From: SVTX01 sp964567085 | GTDB taxonomy: Bacteria > Bacillota > Clostridia > Oscillospirales > CAG-272 | Reading direction: 5' to 3' | Assembly: GCA_964567085.1 (NCBI GenBank) | Contig: CAZMKU010000006.1 | Location: forward strand, 1-31,123 | DNA: 31,123 nt | Shown: positions 22,953 to 31,123 of the stretch, one piece after another | Numbering within the stretch: the stretch's first letter is position 1 | Layout: each line of letters begins with the position of its first letter | Notes under the pieces: generated by a model | Database searches by the model: none | The model's input: only the letters and a program-made list of their open reading frames with translations | Told to the model about the DNA's origin: nothing | Position numbers and translations under genes: made by a program

Positions 22953-24941
22953 ATGGCGCTGCCTTTTTTTAAGAAAAAAGATATACAAAGCAACGGAGAG
23001 GCTATAACCGCTCCTATGAAGGAGTCGAGCCCACAGCAGACCGTCGCGCCCATAGGCCCCGAGCAATTAAAGGAGCTTACCCGAATACTGCAGAGGTACA
23101 AGGCAGGCAAGGCGCGAACCGAACAAAGAATCGTTGCTTCCGAGAACTGGTGGAAGCTTCGCAACACGATGGAGGAGCAAAAGACCACCAATATCGGCAA
23201 GGACGGCGGCTTTAAGAGTGTTTCGGGCTGGCTTCACAACGTTATAGTTTCAAAGCACGCGGACGCTATGGAGGCTTACCCTGAGCCCAACGTCCTCCCG
23301 AGAGAAGAAAGTGACAGAGGCGAGGCGCGGATGCTTTCGGCTATAATCCCCTGTGTGCTCGAGCAGAACAAGTTCGAAAGTTCATACGACGATGCCATGT
23401 GGCAGAAGATGAAGACCGGCACAGGTGTTTACAAGGTAGTTTGGGATAAAAACAAGCTTCACGGCCTTGGAGACATCGGCATTGAGTGTGTTAATCTTCT
23501 CAATCTCTATTGGGAGCCGGGCAAGAAGGATATTCAGAAAAGCCGCTATATCTTCCACACGGAGCTTTGCGACAAGGACCTTCTTGAGCAGAGATATCCC
23601 GAGCAGCTTAAGGGCGGCCTTAAGGGCTCGTCCTTTATGAGCACAAAATTCCTTTACGACGACCACGTGGACACGGAGAACAAGATAACCGTCATCGAGG
23701 TATACTATCACAAGCTCGTACAAGGCAAGGACACGCTCCAATATATCAAGTACGTAAACGACGTTGTTCTTTACGCGACGGAAAACGAAACGCAGGCTAT
23801 CATAGATCCTATGACGGGACAGGAGAAGCCGCCTATGGCGGTAACAGGACTATACGATCACGGAAAATATCCGTACGTATTCGATTCCCTTTTCCCTATC
23901 GAAGGCTCTCCCTGCGGCTACGGCTTCGTAGACATTTGCCGCAACCCTCAAACCGAGATCGACCTCTTTAAAACGAGCTTTGTTAAGAACGCTCAGGCCG
24001 GGGCTATCCCCAGATATTTCAAGCGCAAGGGGTCAGGCATCAACGTAGAGCAGTTCCTCGACCTCTCCAACCCTATTATTGACGTGGAGGGCAGCGTAGA
24101 CGACAACGCGCTCAAGCCCGTGACGCACTCCACGCTTGACGGCAACTACATAAATTTGCTCAATCTCACTATTCAGGAGCTTCGAGAGACGAGCGGAAAC
24201 ACCGAAACGAGCACGGGAAGCGTAAGCTCGGGTGTTACCGCGGCTTCAGCTATCGCGGCGCTCCAGGAGGCGAGCGGCAAGGGCTCGCGTGACAGCACCA
24301 AGAGCTCATACAGGGCGTACGGAGAGATCGTGGAGCTTTGCATTGAGCTTATACGCCAATTCTACGATATGCCGCGTCAGTTCCGCATTCTCGGTCAATA
24401 CGGCGCGGAGCAGTACGTAAGCTACACCAATCAGGGTATAAAGCAACAGTCCCAGGGCAACGATTTTGGGCAGGATATGGGCTTCCGCTTACCTGTATTC
24501 GATATAAAGGTATCGGCGCAGAAAAAGAACGTGTACACGAAGGTCACGCAGAACGAGCTCGCCCTTCAGTTCTTCAAGATGGGCTTCTTCAATCCCCAAA
24601 TGACCGACCAGGCGCTCATGTGTCTGGATCTTATGGAATTTGACGGTAAGGATGGCATCATTCAGAAGGTATCGCAGAACGGCACCATAATGCAGAAGCT
24701 TATTCAGTACATGCAGATGGCTCTGAAGTTTTCGGGGGTTGCCGCGCCGCAAATGACGCAGCAGATATATCAGGATCTTATGCAGACCGCAGGACAGGGC
24801 GGCGGCGTATCAAATGGCGGCGTCAGCACGAAGCTTTTACAAGGCGACAATATTGCAGGTATGCCTAAGAAAGAACACGGGACGGTTACAAACGCCCGCG
24901 AAAGAGCGCAGGCAGCATCACAGCCTGACGGTGCGAAATAA
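22953..24941 (+). CDS. Portal protein (P22-like type)
   Basis: A 662-residue protein forming the dodecameric DNA gateway of the capsid. It follows terL directly, as portals do. The conserved early block is RIVASENWWKLRN and the wing and stem follow, with FVDICRNPQTEIDLFK and the AASAIAALQEASGKGSRD region, typical of long portals of podovirus-like phages. The C-terminal part is Gln/Met-rich and helical (MQKLIQYMQMALKFSG), consistent with a barrel. The ribosome site is AAAGGAG. The subfamily is inferred from length and style. Confidence 0.8.
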   Translation: MALPFFKKKDIQSNGEAITAPMKESSPQQTVAPIGPEQLKELTRILQRYKAGKARTEQRIVASENWWKLRNTMEEQKTTNIGKDGGFKSVSGWLHNVIVSKHADAMEAYPEPNVLPREESDRGEARMLSAIIPCVLEQNKFESSYDDAMWQKMKTGTGVYKVVWDKNKLHGLGDIGIECVNLLNLYWEPGKKDIQKSRYIFHTELCDKDLLEQRYPEQLKGGLKGSSFMSTKFLYDDHVDTENKITVIEVYYHKLVQGKDTLQYIKYVNDVVLYATENETQAIIDPMTGQEKPPMAVTGLYDHGKYPYVFDSLFPIEGSPCGYGFVDICRNPQTEIDLFKTSFVKNAQAGAIPRYFKRKGSGINVEQFLDLSNPIIDVEGSVDDNALKPVTHSTLDGNYINLLNLTIQELRETSGNTETSTGSVSSGVTAASAIAALQEASGKGSRDSTKSSYRAYGEIVELCIELIRQFYDMPRQFRILGQYGAEQYVSYTNQGIKQQSQGNDFGQDMGFRLPVFDIKVSAQKKNVYTKVTQNELALQFFKMGFFNPQMTDQALMCLDLMEFDGKDGIIQKVSQNGTIMQKLIQYMQMALKFSGVAAPQMTQQIYQDLMQTAGQGGGVSNGGVSTKLLQGDNIAGMPKKEHGTVTNARERAQAASQPDGAK

Positions 24942-24956
24942 CACGGAGGTTTTCAG

Positions 24957-25280
24957 ATGATTACTATCACTTATTACAGAAATGAAAACAGAGTTATAGT
25001 TAACGGTCACGCTCAAAGCGGAGAAGTCGGGCACGATCTCGTATGCGCATCGGTGTCTATACTCGTTTACACGCTCGCCGCATTCGTAAGAAATATGGAA
25101 GCGGCAAGGCAGACCAAGTGCCCCACCGTTAAGCTGGGCGACGGACAAGCCTTCATATACTGCAACGCGCCGAAGAAATACAAAACCTCCGTGACGCTTG
25201 CGTTTGATACGGTGTGCGCAGGCTTCGAGCTTCTCGCGCACGATTATCCCAAAAATATCTCGTTTGAGATAAGAGAATAA
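24957..25280 (+). CDS. Prp-like cysteine protease, probable capsid maturation protease
   Basis: A 107-residue homologue of the ribosomal-processing protease Prp, which removes the N-terminal extension of ribosomal protein L27 in Firmicutes. The catalytic pair is intact: H18 in NGHAQSG and C30 in GHDLVCASVS, with the 12-residue spacing of S. aureus Prp (H22, C34). It lies between the portal and the scaffold. Both the scaffold and the capsid protein begin with LNLQLFA, the cleavage-site type used by Prp, so it probably trims these two. The ribosome site is GGAGG. Cellular L27 could be an additional target. Confidence 0.88.
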   Translation: MITITYYRNENRVIVNGHAQSGEVGHDLVCASVSILVYTLAAFVRNMEAARQTKCPTVKLGDGQAFIYCNAPKKYKTSVTLAFDTVCAGFELLAHDYPKNISFEIRE

Positions 25281-25304
25281 AAACACAGAAAGGTAACACA
25301 AAAA

Positions 25305-25553
25305 ATGGAACTCAAGGACACTATCGAAATGATGCAGAGCGACGATTACAGGGAACGCTTCAAGGCGGAATACCACCAGACGAAGATACGTCGCGACAAG
25401 CTTCACGCCATGCTCGTCAAGGCGGACGCGCGTACGCTTGAATTTACTCCCACCTGCCCTATTTACATTCTTCACGAGCAGAAGTCCGTTATGGACAAAT
25501 ACCTCTACTGTCTCGAAAAGCGCGCGGAGATCGAGGGCATATCTCTTAATTAA
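25305..25553 (+). CDS. Small conserved phage protein (crAss001_48-related type)
   Basis: An 82-residue helical protein (MELKDTIEMMQSDDYRERFKAEYHQTKIRRDKLHAML, then FTPTCPIYILHEQKSVMDKYL) of a type widely found in gut phages. The function is unknown. The ribosome site is AAAGGT, a moderate one. It is an unusual visitor to the head module, where it separates the protease from the scaffold. Confidence 0.72.
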   Translation: MELKDTIEMMQSDDYRERFKAEYHQTKIRRDKLHAMLVKADARTLEFTPTCPIYILHEQKSVMDKYLYCLEKRAEIEGISLN

Positions 25554-25559
25554 GTATAT

Positions 25560-25639
25560 AATTCTGCACTCTGCACTTGCGGGTCGGCGGGAGCAAGCCC
25601 CCTACAACTCTGCACTCCGCATTCTGCACTCTGCACTTA
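25560..25639. repeat. TGCAGA-type interspersed repeat
   Basis: Two blocks of CTGCACT/CTGCATT heptads (25562-25578 and 25608-25638) flank a GC-rich core (GGGTCGGCGGGAGCAAGCCC). A related copy in opposite orientation is at 14783-14806 inside a gene. It looks like a host-genome interspersed element inserted in the intergenic space ahead of the scaffold gene. Confidence 0.65.
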
Positions 25640-25694
25640 TTTATATAGGCCTCGCCGACCTTATCGGCAGATTTATTATCGGAGGATTTACTCA

Positions 25695-26759
25695 ATGTTA
25701 AATGAAAAATGGCTTAACCTTCAGTTATTCGCAGACGGCGCGGGAGGCTCAGGAGCATCCGCAGGTACCGGCACGGGCTCGGGCGCCGCATCGGGCGGAG
25801 AAGGAAATACAGCCGCAACGGGCGAAAACGCGACTGCTGCCGCCGAGCAGAGACTGAGGGAATTGGGCGTTCCCGAGGACAAGATTCGCAAAAGAGCGAG
25901 TAAGGTAGCCTCAAGGATGCCGCAACGAGTGGCGCAAGCTGCTCCTGCAACGCAGAAGGCCAATGAACCGAACGAGCAGACCGCTCCTGCTAATGATAGC
26001 CCCACGGAAGAAAGCAAAACCGAAACGAAGCGAATGAGCTGGGCTGAGATCATGGCCGATCCCGAGTACAACAAGGAAATGCAGGCTACGGTTCAGGCAA
26101 GACTCAAGAATTCAAAGAAGGCTGAGGACGCATTGACCAAGCTTACTCCTGCTCTGGAGCTGCTTGCGAGAAAGCACAAGCTTGATCCCGCAAATATGGA
26201 CTACGATGCGCTTGCCAAGGCCATAGGCGACGATCACTCCTATTACGAGGAAAAAGCGCTTGAGATGGGCGTTCCCGTTGAAACCGCTATGAAGATCGAC
26301 CAGCAGGAAAGAAAAGACGCAAGGGACAAGATTCGGGCAGATAGAACTCTTCGCGAGCAAGCCTATGCTCAGCACATGGAAAAGCTTGAAAGCCAAGGCC
26401 GAGAGCTCAAAAAGATATTCCCTTCCTTCGACCTTCGCCACGAGCTTCAAAATCCCGCTTTCAGACGCATGACCGCGCCCGGAAACGGCATTATGAGCGT
26501 GGAGGACGCTTACCGCGCCGTTCATAGAAAGGAGATAGATTCCGCCGCTATGCAGGTAGTAGCGCAAAAGACGGCGCAAAAGATCTCCAACGCTATTCAG
26601 TCAGGCAGCAGACGCCCCGACGAAGCAGGCACACAAAGCCAGGCGCCTTCCGTGACAACATTCAACTATCGCAACGCGAGCAAGGAAGAGAGAGAAGCTC
26701 TTAAGCAGCGCATCAGATCCGCCGCCGCGCGAGGGGAGAAATTGTATCCCGGACAGTAA
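25695..26759 (+). CDS. Capsid scaffolding protein with Prp-type cleavage site
   Basis: A 354-residue protein. The N terminus has LNLQLFA (residues 7-13), with cleavage expected after F12. It continues with a Gly/Ala-rich flexible stretch (14-50), a charged helical and coiled-coil middle (about 105-230, with DQQERKDARDKIRADR) and a basic C-terminal region (about 320-354), which is where scaffolds bind the capsid protein. Its position directly before the capsid gene supports the role. The ribosome site is GGAGG. Confidence 0.82.
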   Translation: MLNEKWLNLQLFADGAGGSGASAGTGTGSGAASGGEGNTAATGENATAAAEQRLRELGVPEDKIRKRASKVASRMPQRVAQAAPATQKANEPNEQTAPANDSPTEESKTETKRMSWAEIMADPEYNKEMQATVQARLKNSKKAEDALTKLTPALELLARKHKLDPANMDYDALAKAIGDDHSYYEEKALEMGVPVETAMKIDQQERKDARDKIRADRTLREQAYAQHMEKLESQGRELKKIFPSFDLRHELQNPAFRRMTAPGNGIMSVEDAYRAVHRKEIDSAAMQVVAQKTAQKISNAIQSGSRRPDEAGTQSQAPSVTTFNYRNASKEEREALKQRIRSAAARGEKLYPGQ

Positions 26760-26818
26760 ACGGCTACTTTTCTCCTCATCAAAAAACACAAAAATATTTT
26801 ATGAAGGAGAAATCAAAA

Positions 26819-27895
26819 ATGAAAACTTTTATTCTTAATCTTCAGCTTTTCGCTGATGCAGGCACAGCAGTCAACACATCCGCAGGCACCGTAAACGCGT
26901 ACGACGGCACAAGCGCCGCCGACGGCACGCTTAGCGGCGAGCTTAAAGTATTCTATGATACCGAGCTTCTCGAAAACGCAAGAATCGAAATGTTCTTCGC
27001 TCAGTTCGGTAAGAAGCAGGCGCTTCCCGCAAATCGCGGCACATCAGTCGAATGGAGAAAATGGAACACCTTCGCAAAGGCTTCGAAGCTTGAGGAGGGC
27101 GTTATTCCCACGGGTCAGAAGTTCGGTATGAGCTCCAAGATGGGACACATCGAGCAGTACGGTACGTACGCTGCCATCTCGGACAAGCTCGAATTCCACG
27201 CTTACGACGACGTTATTCTCGGCGCAACCGAGGAAATGGGCGCATCCGCGGCGGAAACGCAGGAAACTCTCATTCGCGACGCGCTTCTCACAAATATGAA
27301 CGTACTCTACTGCGACAATATCACCCTTGCGACCGGCGAGGTTACAGGCGCTACTCCCGTATCGCCCGCAGAGATGGAGGCGAGCGACACTATTATGTGC
27401 AAGCTCACTCCCAAGATGGTCGCAAAAGCCGTAACCAAGATGAAGAAGGACAGAGTTCCCACGATCAACGGCAAGTATTACGCAGTAATTCATCCCTCGG
27501 TCGCGTTCGACCTTCGCAACGACGACGCGTGGATCGAAGCGCACAAGTATGCGGGCACGCGCGAGATCTACAACGGCGAGATCGGCGAGCTTCACGGCTG
27601 CTGCTTTATCGAAAATACCTTCGCTCACATTCTTGACGGTGATTACGCCAACAAGGCGGGCACGGTTACATACGCAACCTTCTTCCTCGGCAAGGATGCC
27701 TTCGGTATCATCGACCCCGAGAGCGGCGCTCTTGAGATGATCGTTAAGGACAAATCCCAGGTAGGCGGTCCTCTCAACCAGTTCTCGACGGTTGGCTACA
27801 AGCTCGAAACCAACGGCGCGACGGTTCTCTACCCCGAGAGAGTGCTCAGAGTTATGAGCTGCTCCTCTTACTCTGCTATCGACGAAGCGAACTAA
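26819..27895 (+). CDS. Major capsid protein (N4-gp56 type) with Prp-type cleavage site
   Basis: A 358-residue capsid protein of HK97-like fold. Family blocks include YDTELLENARIEMFFAQFGKKQALPANRGTS (split around 48-78), WRKWNTFAKA, the long helix ETQETLIRDALL and VIHPSVAFDLRND. The N terminus has LNLQLFA (6-12), so maturation should remove about 11 residues. The frame also opens at an ATG at 26801, but that ATG lies inside the GAAGGAG ribosome site that serves the ATG at 26819, so the latter is chosen. Confidence 0.9.
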   Translation: MKTFILNLQLFADAGTAVNTSAGTVNAYDGTSAADGTLSGELKVFYDTELLENARIEMFFAQFGKKQALPANRGTSVEWRKWNTFAKASKLEEGVIPTGQKFGMSSKMGHIEQYGTYAAISDKLEFHAYDDVILGATEEMGASAAETQETLIRDALLTNMNVLYCDNITLATGEVTGATPVSPAEMEASDTIMCKLTPKMVAKAVTKMKKDRVPTINGKYYAVIHPSVAFDLRNDDAWIEAHKYAGTREIYNGEIGELHGCCFIENTFAHILDGDYANKAGTVTYATFFLGKDAFGIIDPESGALEMIVKDKSQVGGPLNQFSTVGYKLETNGATVLYPERVLRVMSCSSYSAIDEAN

Positions 27896-27899
27896 TTCA

Positions 27900-27930
27900 A
27901 TAGGGGCGGAGTGATTCGCTCTGCTCCTAT
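27900..27930 (+). other. Strong hairpin after the capsid gene
   Basis: A 12-bp stem (27900-27911 with 27919-27930, two G-U pairs) with a 7-base loop lies right after the capsid stop. As no T-run follows, it is probably an mRNA-stabilising or partial-termination element that keeps capsid mRNA abundant. Confidence 0.6.
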
Positions 27931-27955
27931 AAAAAACAACTAACAGGAGGCTATT

Positions 27956-28195
27956 ATGGCAACTACAACCAAAAAGGATTACGTTGATCTTTTCGTTGAG
28001 AAGGGCTACGCGAACGACGACCCCAACGAATTTATAAGCATCAACGGCAAGAATTTCGTTCTTCCCAAGGGCAAGACGAGCAAGGTGCCGCCCTACGTAA
28101 AGGCGGAATATGAGCGCGCGCGCCGCGCTCGCGAGGTTCAGGATAAGAATATCGAGGACCTGAAGGGCAAGGCATCAAAGCCCCTTGAATCTTAA
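27956..28195 (+). CDS. Small virion-module protein, unknown function
   Basis: A 79-residue protein (FVEKGYANDDPNEFISINGKNFVLPKGKTSKVPPYVKAEYERARR, in pieces). The middle is a short beta motif with a proline, and the C terminus is a basic helix. It is flanked by strong RNA hairpins on both sides, which suggests its mRNA segment is separately controlled. Small proteins directly after the capsid gene are often head decoration or connector proteins. The ribosome site is AGGAGG. No family was recognised. Confidence 0.62.
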   Translation: MATTTKKDYVDLFVEKGYANDDPNEFISINGKNFVLPKGKTSKVPPYVKAEYERARRAREVQDKNIEDLKGKASKPLES

Positions 28196-28211
28196 TTTAT
28201 CAAAAACAACT

Positions 28212-28238
28212 AAATGGGGAGAGGCTTTCTCCCCATTT
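28212..28238 (+). other. Strong hairpin before the connector gene
   Basis: AAATGGGGAGA (28212-28222) and TCTCCCCATTT (28228-28238) form a perfect 11-bp stem with a GGCTT loop. There is no T-run after it. It may mark an mRNA processing or pausing site. Confidence 0.6.
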
Positions 28239-28255
28239 GGTAAATAGGAGGCAAA

Positions 28256-28630
28256 ATGACAATACTTGAAGCTATTCACAGGATAGACGCCGTGAAGCCC
28301 AACGGCTATTCACAGTCCGATAAGATCAAGTGGTTATCCACCCTTGACGGCACTATAAGAACCGAAATCATTGACACTCACGAGGGTGGCGATAACGTCG
28401 TATTCGAGGGCTATAACGATAATACCGAGCTTAACACCGCTCTGCTCGTCCCCGCTCCCTACGACGAGGTTTATATTCGCTGGCTCGAAGCAAGGATAGA
28501 CTATTATAACGGCGAATATAACAAATACAACAACAGCGCATCCGCATATAACACGGCTTATATGGACTACGCGCGATATTACAACGAAAAACACACACCT
28601 TTACATAAACACAAAAGATTTATTTTCTAA
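28256..28630 (+). CDS. Probable head-tail connector protein
   Basis: A 124-residue protein, mostly helical with a tyrosine- and asparagine-rich C-terminal half (YYNGEYNKYNNSASAYNTAYMDYARYYNEK). Size, helical character and position between the capsid block and the long tail protein match the adaptor or connector proteins that extend the portal in podovirus-like phages. No close family was recognised. The ribosome site is AGGAGG. Confidence 0.6.
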   Translation: MTILEAIHRIDAVKPNGYSQSDKIKWLSTLDGTIRTEIIDTHEGGDNVVFEGYNDNTELNTALLVPAPYDEVYIRWLEARIDYYNGEYNKYNNSASAYNTAYMDYARYYNEKHTPLHKHKRFIF

Positions 28631-28640
28631 GGAGGACACT

Positions 28641-30494
28641 ATGCAGCTTCCAATTCTTAACGAGCTGCCGACGTCACGCGAGATGATAAGCACCTTCGGC
28701 GGCTACAATCACAACCTACGCATAGGCGAGGGGGAATTCTACGATATGAAAAATCTTTCGTCCTCGGATTATCCCGTTCTGTCCCCCAGGAAAAAACGCG
28801 GAATATATGCCGTCCCCGAAAATCCGCAGGGGATGATCGCAAAGGAAGAGCTGTGCTACGTGGACGGCTCGTATATCGTTATAGGCGACAAGAGGATAGA
28901 TATGGGGCTTACGGACGTAGAGAAAAAGCTCGTGTCAATGGGCGCGTATATTCTTATCTTTCCTGATAAGAAGTATCTAAACACACACGATACAACGGAC
29001 CGAGGAAATATAGAAAAGATCACGGGGATCTATGACACGATTCCAATGGGCTTCGGTTATGAAGCTATTAATAACTTAAATATTTATCTTGTAGATACAG
29101 AATTTAACCGACTGAACGAGGACAACGGCTATTACGTTTTTTTCAGCCCGGGCAGCTTCTACCCAACCGAGATGCCTGAAGACTTTCCTTCGGTGAAGGA
29201 TAAAACGATCTGGATAAACACCTCAACCACTCCGTGGCAGGTATGCTGCCTTAATGGAGCGTCCATAGGTACAATGTGGTCCGTGTTTGAATATTACGTG
29301 GAAATAGCTATACTTTACAGCTCAATGCCGCAATTTTCCGCAGGCATACCGGTCGAATTGACGGACGGAAACATATGGGGATCCACCAACGATGCCGAGG
29401 GCATTGACGCGCTTTACGGCACACACACGGTCGTAAAGTCAACCGAGCACAGCCTATATTTAAAATGCATAACAGGATCATGGCAGTTCCCCGCAGCCCA
29501 GGGGGAGGCTTACAGCTTTACCGTTCGCGAAAAGCTTCCGCTGATGGACTTCGTTATTGAGGCAAACAACAGGCTATGGGGCTGCAGGTACGGACTTAAC
29601 AACTCGGGCGAAATGGTTAATGAAATATACGCGTCGGCGCTTGGTGATTTTTCGAGCTGGTACTGCTTTGAAGGAGTAAGCACCGACTCTTATGCGGTGG
29701 CAATAGGAACAGACGGACCGTTCACAGGGGCAGCAACGTATCTTGGCAGACCGATATTCTTCAAAGAAAACGGCATGCACGAGGTATACGGAGACTATCC
29801 CGCGAATTTTCAAATACAGACCACGGCATGCCGAGGAGTACAGTCGGGCTCGCACAAGAGCCTCACTATTATGAACGAGGCGCTATATTACAAATCCCGG
29901 GGCGCCGTTTGCGTTTACGACGGCTCACTTCCCGTCGAAATATCCTCTCCTCTGGGGGAGGAAGCTTATTTCGATGCGTCAGGGGGCTTTCTCGGTAACA
30001 AATACTATATTTCCATGCGCGATTCGAATAACCTATGGCATCTTTTCGTATACGACGCCCAAAAGGGAATGTGGCACAGGGAGGACGACGCGCAGGCGAC
30101 CGACTTCTGCAATCACGGCGGCGATCTCTATTTTATCGACTACGCCGACAATCAGATAAAGAGTGTCAAGGGCGCAGGCGTTCCCGAGCCTTTAAGAGTT
30201 GAATGGGAGGCGGTAACGGGGCTTATAGGCGTAGACTCGCCCGATAAGAAATACATCTCCCGACTTGACGTAAGAATGTCACTTGAAATCGGATCGAGAG
30301 TATCATTCTTCATTGAATATGATTCGAGCGGCGGATACGAGCACCTATTTACTATGGACGGTGTAAGCCTGCGAACCTTCCCTATACCGATACGGCCGAA
30401 AAGATGCGACCATCTGCGGCTTAAGATCATCGGCGAGGGTGGTGCGAAGATATTTTCGATTTGCAAAACTATTGAGGAAGGAAGTGACGCGTAA
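28641..30494 (+). CDS. Tail hub/stabilisation-type protein
   Basis: A 617-residue, beta-rich, tyrosine-rich virion protein. It opens with REMISTFGGYNHNLRIGEGEFYDMKNLSSSDYPVLSPRKKRG (in pieces), a start shared by tail proteins that bind below the portal. The body has repeated strand motifs typical of beta-propeller tail stabilisation proteins (like P22 gp10). Position after the connector fits this. The ribosome site is AAGGAGG. The stop overlaps the next ATG by one base. A role as a receptor-binding part cannot be excluded. Confidence 0.68.
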   Translation: MQLPILNELPTSREMISTFGGYNHNLRIGEGEFYDMKNLSSSDYPVLSPRKKRGIYAVPENPQGMIAKEELCYVDGSYIVIGDKRIDMGLTDVEKKLVSMGAYILIFPDKKYLNTHDTTDRGNIEKITGIYDTIPMGFGYEAINNLNIYLVDTEFNRLNEDNGYYVFFSPGSFYPTEMPEDFPSVKDKTIWINTSTTPWQVCCLNGASIGTMWSVFEYYVEIAILYSSMPQFSAGIPVELTDGNIWGSTNDAEGIDALYGTHTVVKSTEHSLYLKCITGSWQFPAAQGEAYSFTVREKLPLMDFVIEANNRLWGCRYGLNNSGEMVNEIYASALGDFSSWYCFEGVSTDSYAVAIGTDGPFTGAATYLGRPIFFKENGMHEVYGDYPANFQIQTTACRGVQSGSHKSLTIMNEALYYKSRGAVCVYDGSLPVEISSPLGEEAYFDASGGFLGNKYYISMRDSNNLWHLFVYDAQKGMWHREDDAQATDFCNHGGDLYFIDYADNQIKSVKGAGVPEPLRVEWEAVTGLIGVDSPDKKYISRLDVRMSLEIGSRVSFFIEYDSSGGYEHLFTMDGVSLRTFPIPIRPKRCDHLRLKIIGEGGAKIFSICKTIEEGSDA

Positions 30495-30952
30495 TGGAGC
30501 ACAAATTAAGAAAGCCGAGAATTGACGCGGCGACGACCGAGGGCAAGGTGATTCAGCTGATATCGGCGCTAAACGTTTTGATAGACGAATTAAATCTTAC
30601 CCGTAACGGCTCGACCGACAAGGTATATCTTGAGGGCAAGGACGGAGATTGGACATACAAGAGATGGGAGAGCGGCAGGGCGGAATGTCACAGCAGTATC
30701 AGCATAACTCTCCCATCGTGGAGCGAGATATCGGGACTGCTTACCGCGACCGCAGAAAGCATTTCCCCACCCTTGGGCTTATTTAAGGAAACACCCGAGA
30801 TATATTTACAAATAAATACCGACGCGCTTATATCGGTGTGCGGAATAAAAACCGACAAGAGCGCATTTGCGCCGTCGTTTATAAGGTTTGACGGCAACAA
30901 CACAAGTATAACACTGCCCCTTGGCGTTTACGCTATGGGGAAATGGAAATAA
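30494..30952 (+). CDS. Tail-module protein, unknown function
   Basis: A 152-residue protein. Residues 1-40 look like a helical, perhaps trimerising, segment (KVIQLISALNVLIDELNL). The rest is beta-rich, with WTYKRWESGRAECHSS, a phrase frequent in phage fibre and baseplate proteins, and ends in ITLPLGVYAMGKWK. This looks like a short fibre or its adaptor. It overlaps the previous gene by one base and has no strong ribosome site of its own (AGGAAG). Confidence 0.62.
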   Translation: MEHKLRKPRIDAATTEGKVIQLISALNVLIDELNLTRNGSTDKVYLEGKDGDWTYKRWESGRAECHSSISITLPSWSEISGLLTATAESISPPLGLFKETPEIYLQINTDALISVCGIKTDKSAFAPSFIRFDGNNTSITLPLGVYAMGKWK

Positions 30953-30964
30953 GGAGGTTGGAAA

Positions 30965-31123
30965 ATGGCAGTAAAAGATTTTGACTCTCTATTTATGCTA
31001 TATGATAAAGACGAATCTAAAGTACTCAGCTCCACGGGATATACGGGTAACGAAAGCACGGGATATACGGGTAACGGAAACGCGGGAGGCGACACCGTCA
31101 CACCCTCTGCTATCAACGAAGAC
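30965..31123 (+). CDS. Start of another phage virion-module gene (runs off the window)
   Basis: Fifty-three codons are visible from ATG at 30965, preceded by AAGGAGG. The reading is VKDFDSLFMLYDKDESKVLSS, in pieces, followed by two tandem copies of STGYTGN (24-base DNA period) and a Gly-rich stretch. A low-complexity linker after a short helical head is common in fibre or fibre-adaptor proteins. The product cannot be identified further. Confidence 0.55.
   Translation, partial: MAVKDFDSLFMLYDKDESKVLSSTGYTGNESTGYTGNGNAGGDTVTPSAINED

Overview
The window looks like part of a chromosome from a low-to-mid GC member of the Firmicutes, probably a gut-type Clostridia. Pointers are the strong AGGAGG ribosome sites, consensus TTGACA/TATAAT promoters with 17-base spacers, GTG and TTG starts, and the closest-looking gene families. 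From 9612 onward it carries the integrase-proximal part of a temperate phage genome. The species cannot be named from sequence alone.

Host part (1-9703). The 5' end of prfC (peptide chain release factor 3) runs leftward off the window, divergent from a GH78-like alpha-L-rhamnosidase. The rhamnosidase is followed by trkA and trkH (potassium uptake) and tmk (thymidylate kinase). A bidirectional terminator separates tmk from a convergent mglB-mglA-mglC operon for galactose/methyl-galactoside import. A tRNA-Ser(GGA) with a perfect promoter closes the host part.

Prophage part (about 9704 to the right edge; its right end lies outside). The tRNA is intact and the integrase gene sits just downstream, pointing towards it, as expected for integration into a tRNA 3' end. 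The lysogeny module on the minus strand holds integrase, three small membrane proteins and a CI-type repressor. A divergent control region with 16-bp operators separates it from a Cro-like gene. Next comes a 530-base stretch without protein genes. It appears to encode a structured RNA of about 325 nt on the minus strand, with its own consensus promoter and terminator.

The rightward early module encodes a Rad50/SMC-like zinc-hook ATPase, a DUF669-type protein, an MBL-fold hydrolase, a replication-type protein, small conserved phage proteins and a ParB-like protein. A UUCG-loop terminator and a promoter-like site lead into the late genes: small and large terminase, a P22-like portal, a Prp-type cysteine protease, scaffold, an N4-gp56-type major capsid protein, small connector proteins and a long tail protein. 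This gene set suggests a short-tailed (podovirus-like) particle, but the rest of the tail module is not in the window.

The most notable system is in the head module. The phage encodes a Prp-like protease, and both the scaffold and the capsid protein start with LNLQLFA, the type of site that Prp cleaves in ribosomal protein L27. Other notable items are the minus-strand RNA, the phased CGTCAAA repeats beside the integrase, the paired operators around the Cro gene, and a 38-bp duplication that makes a translated leader in front of the replication gene.
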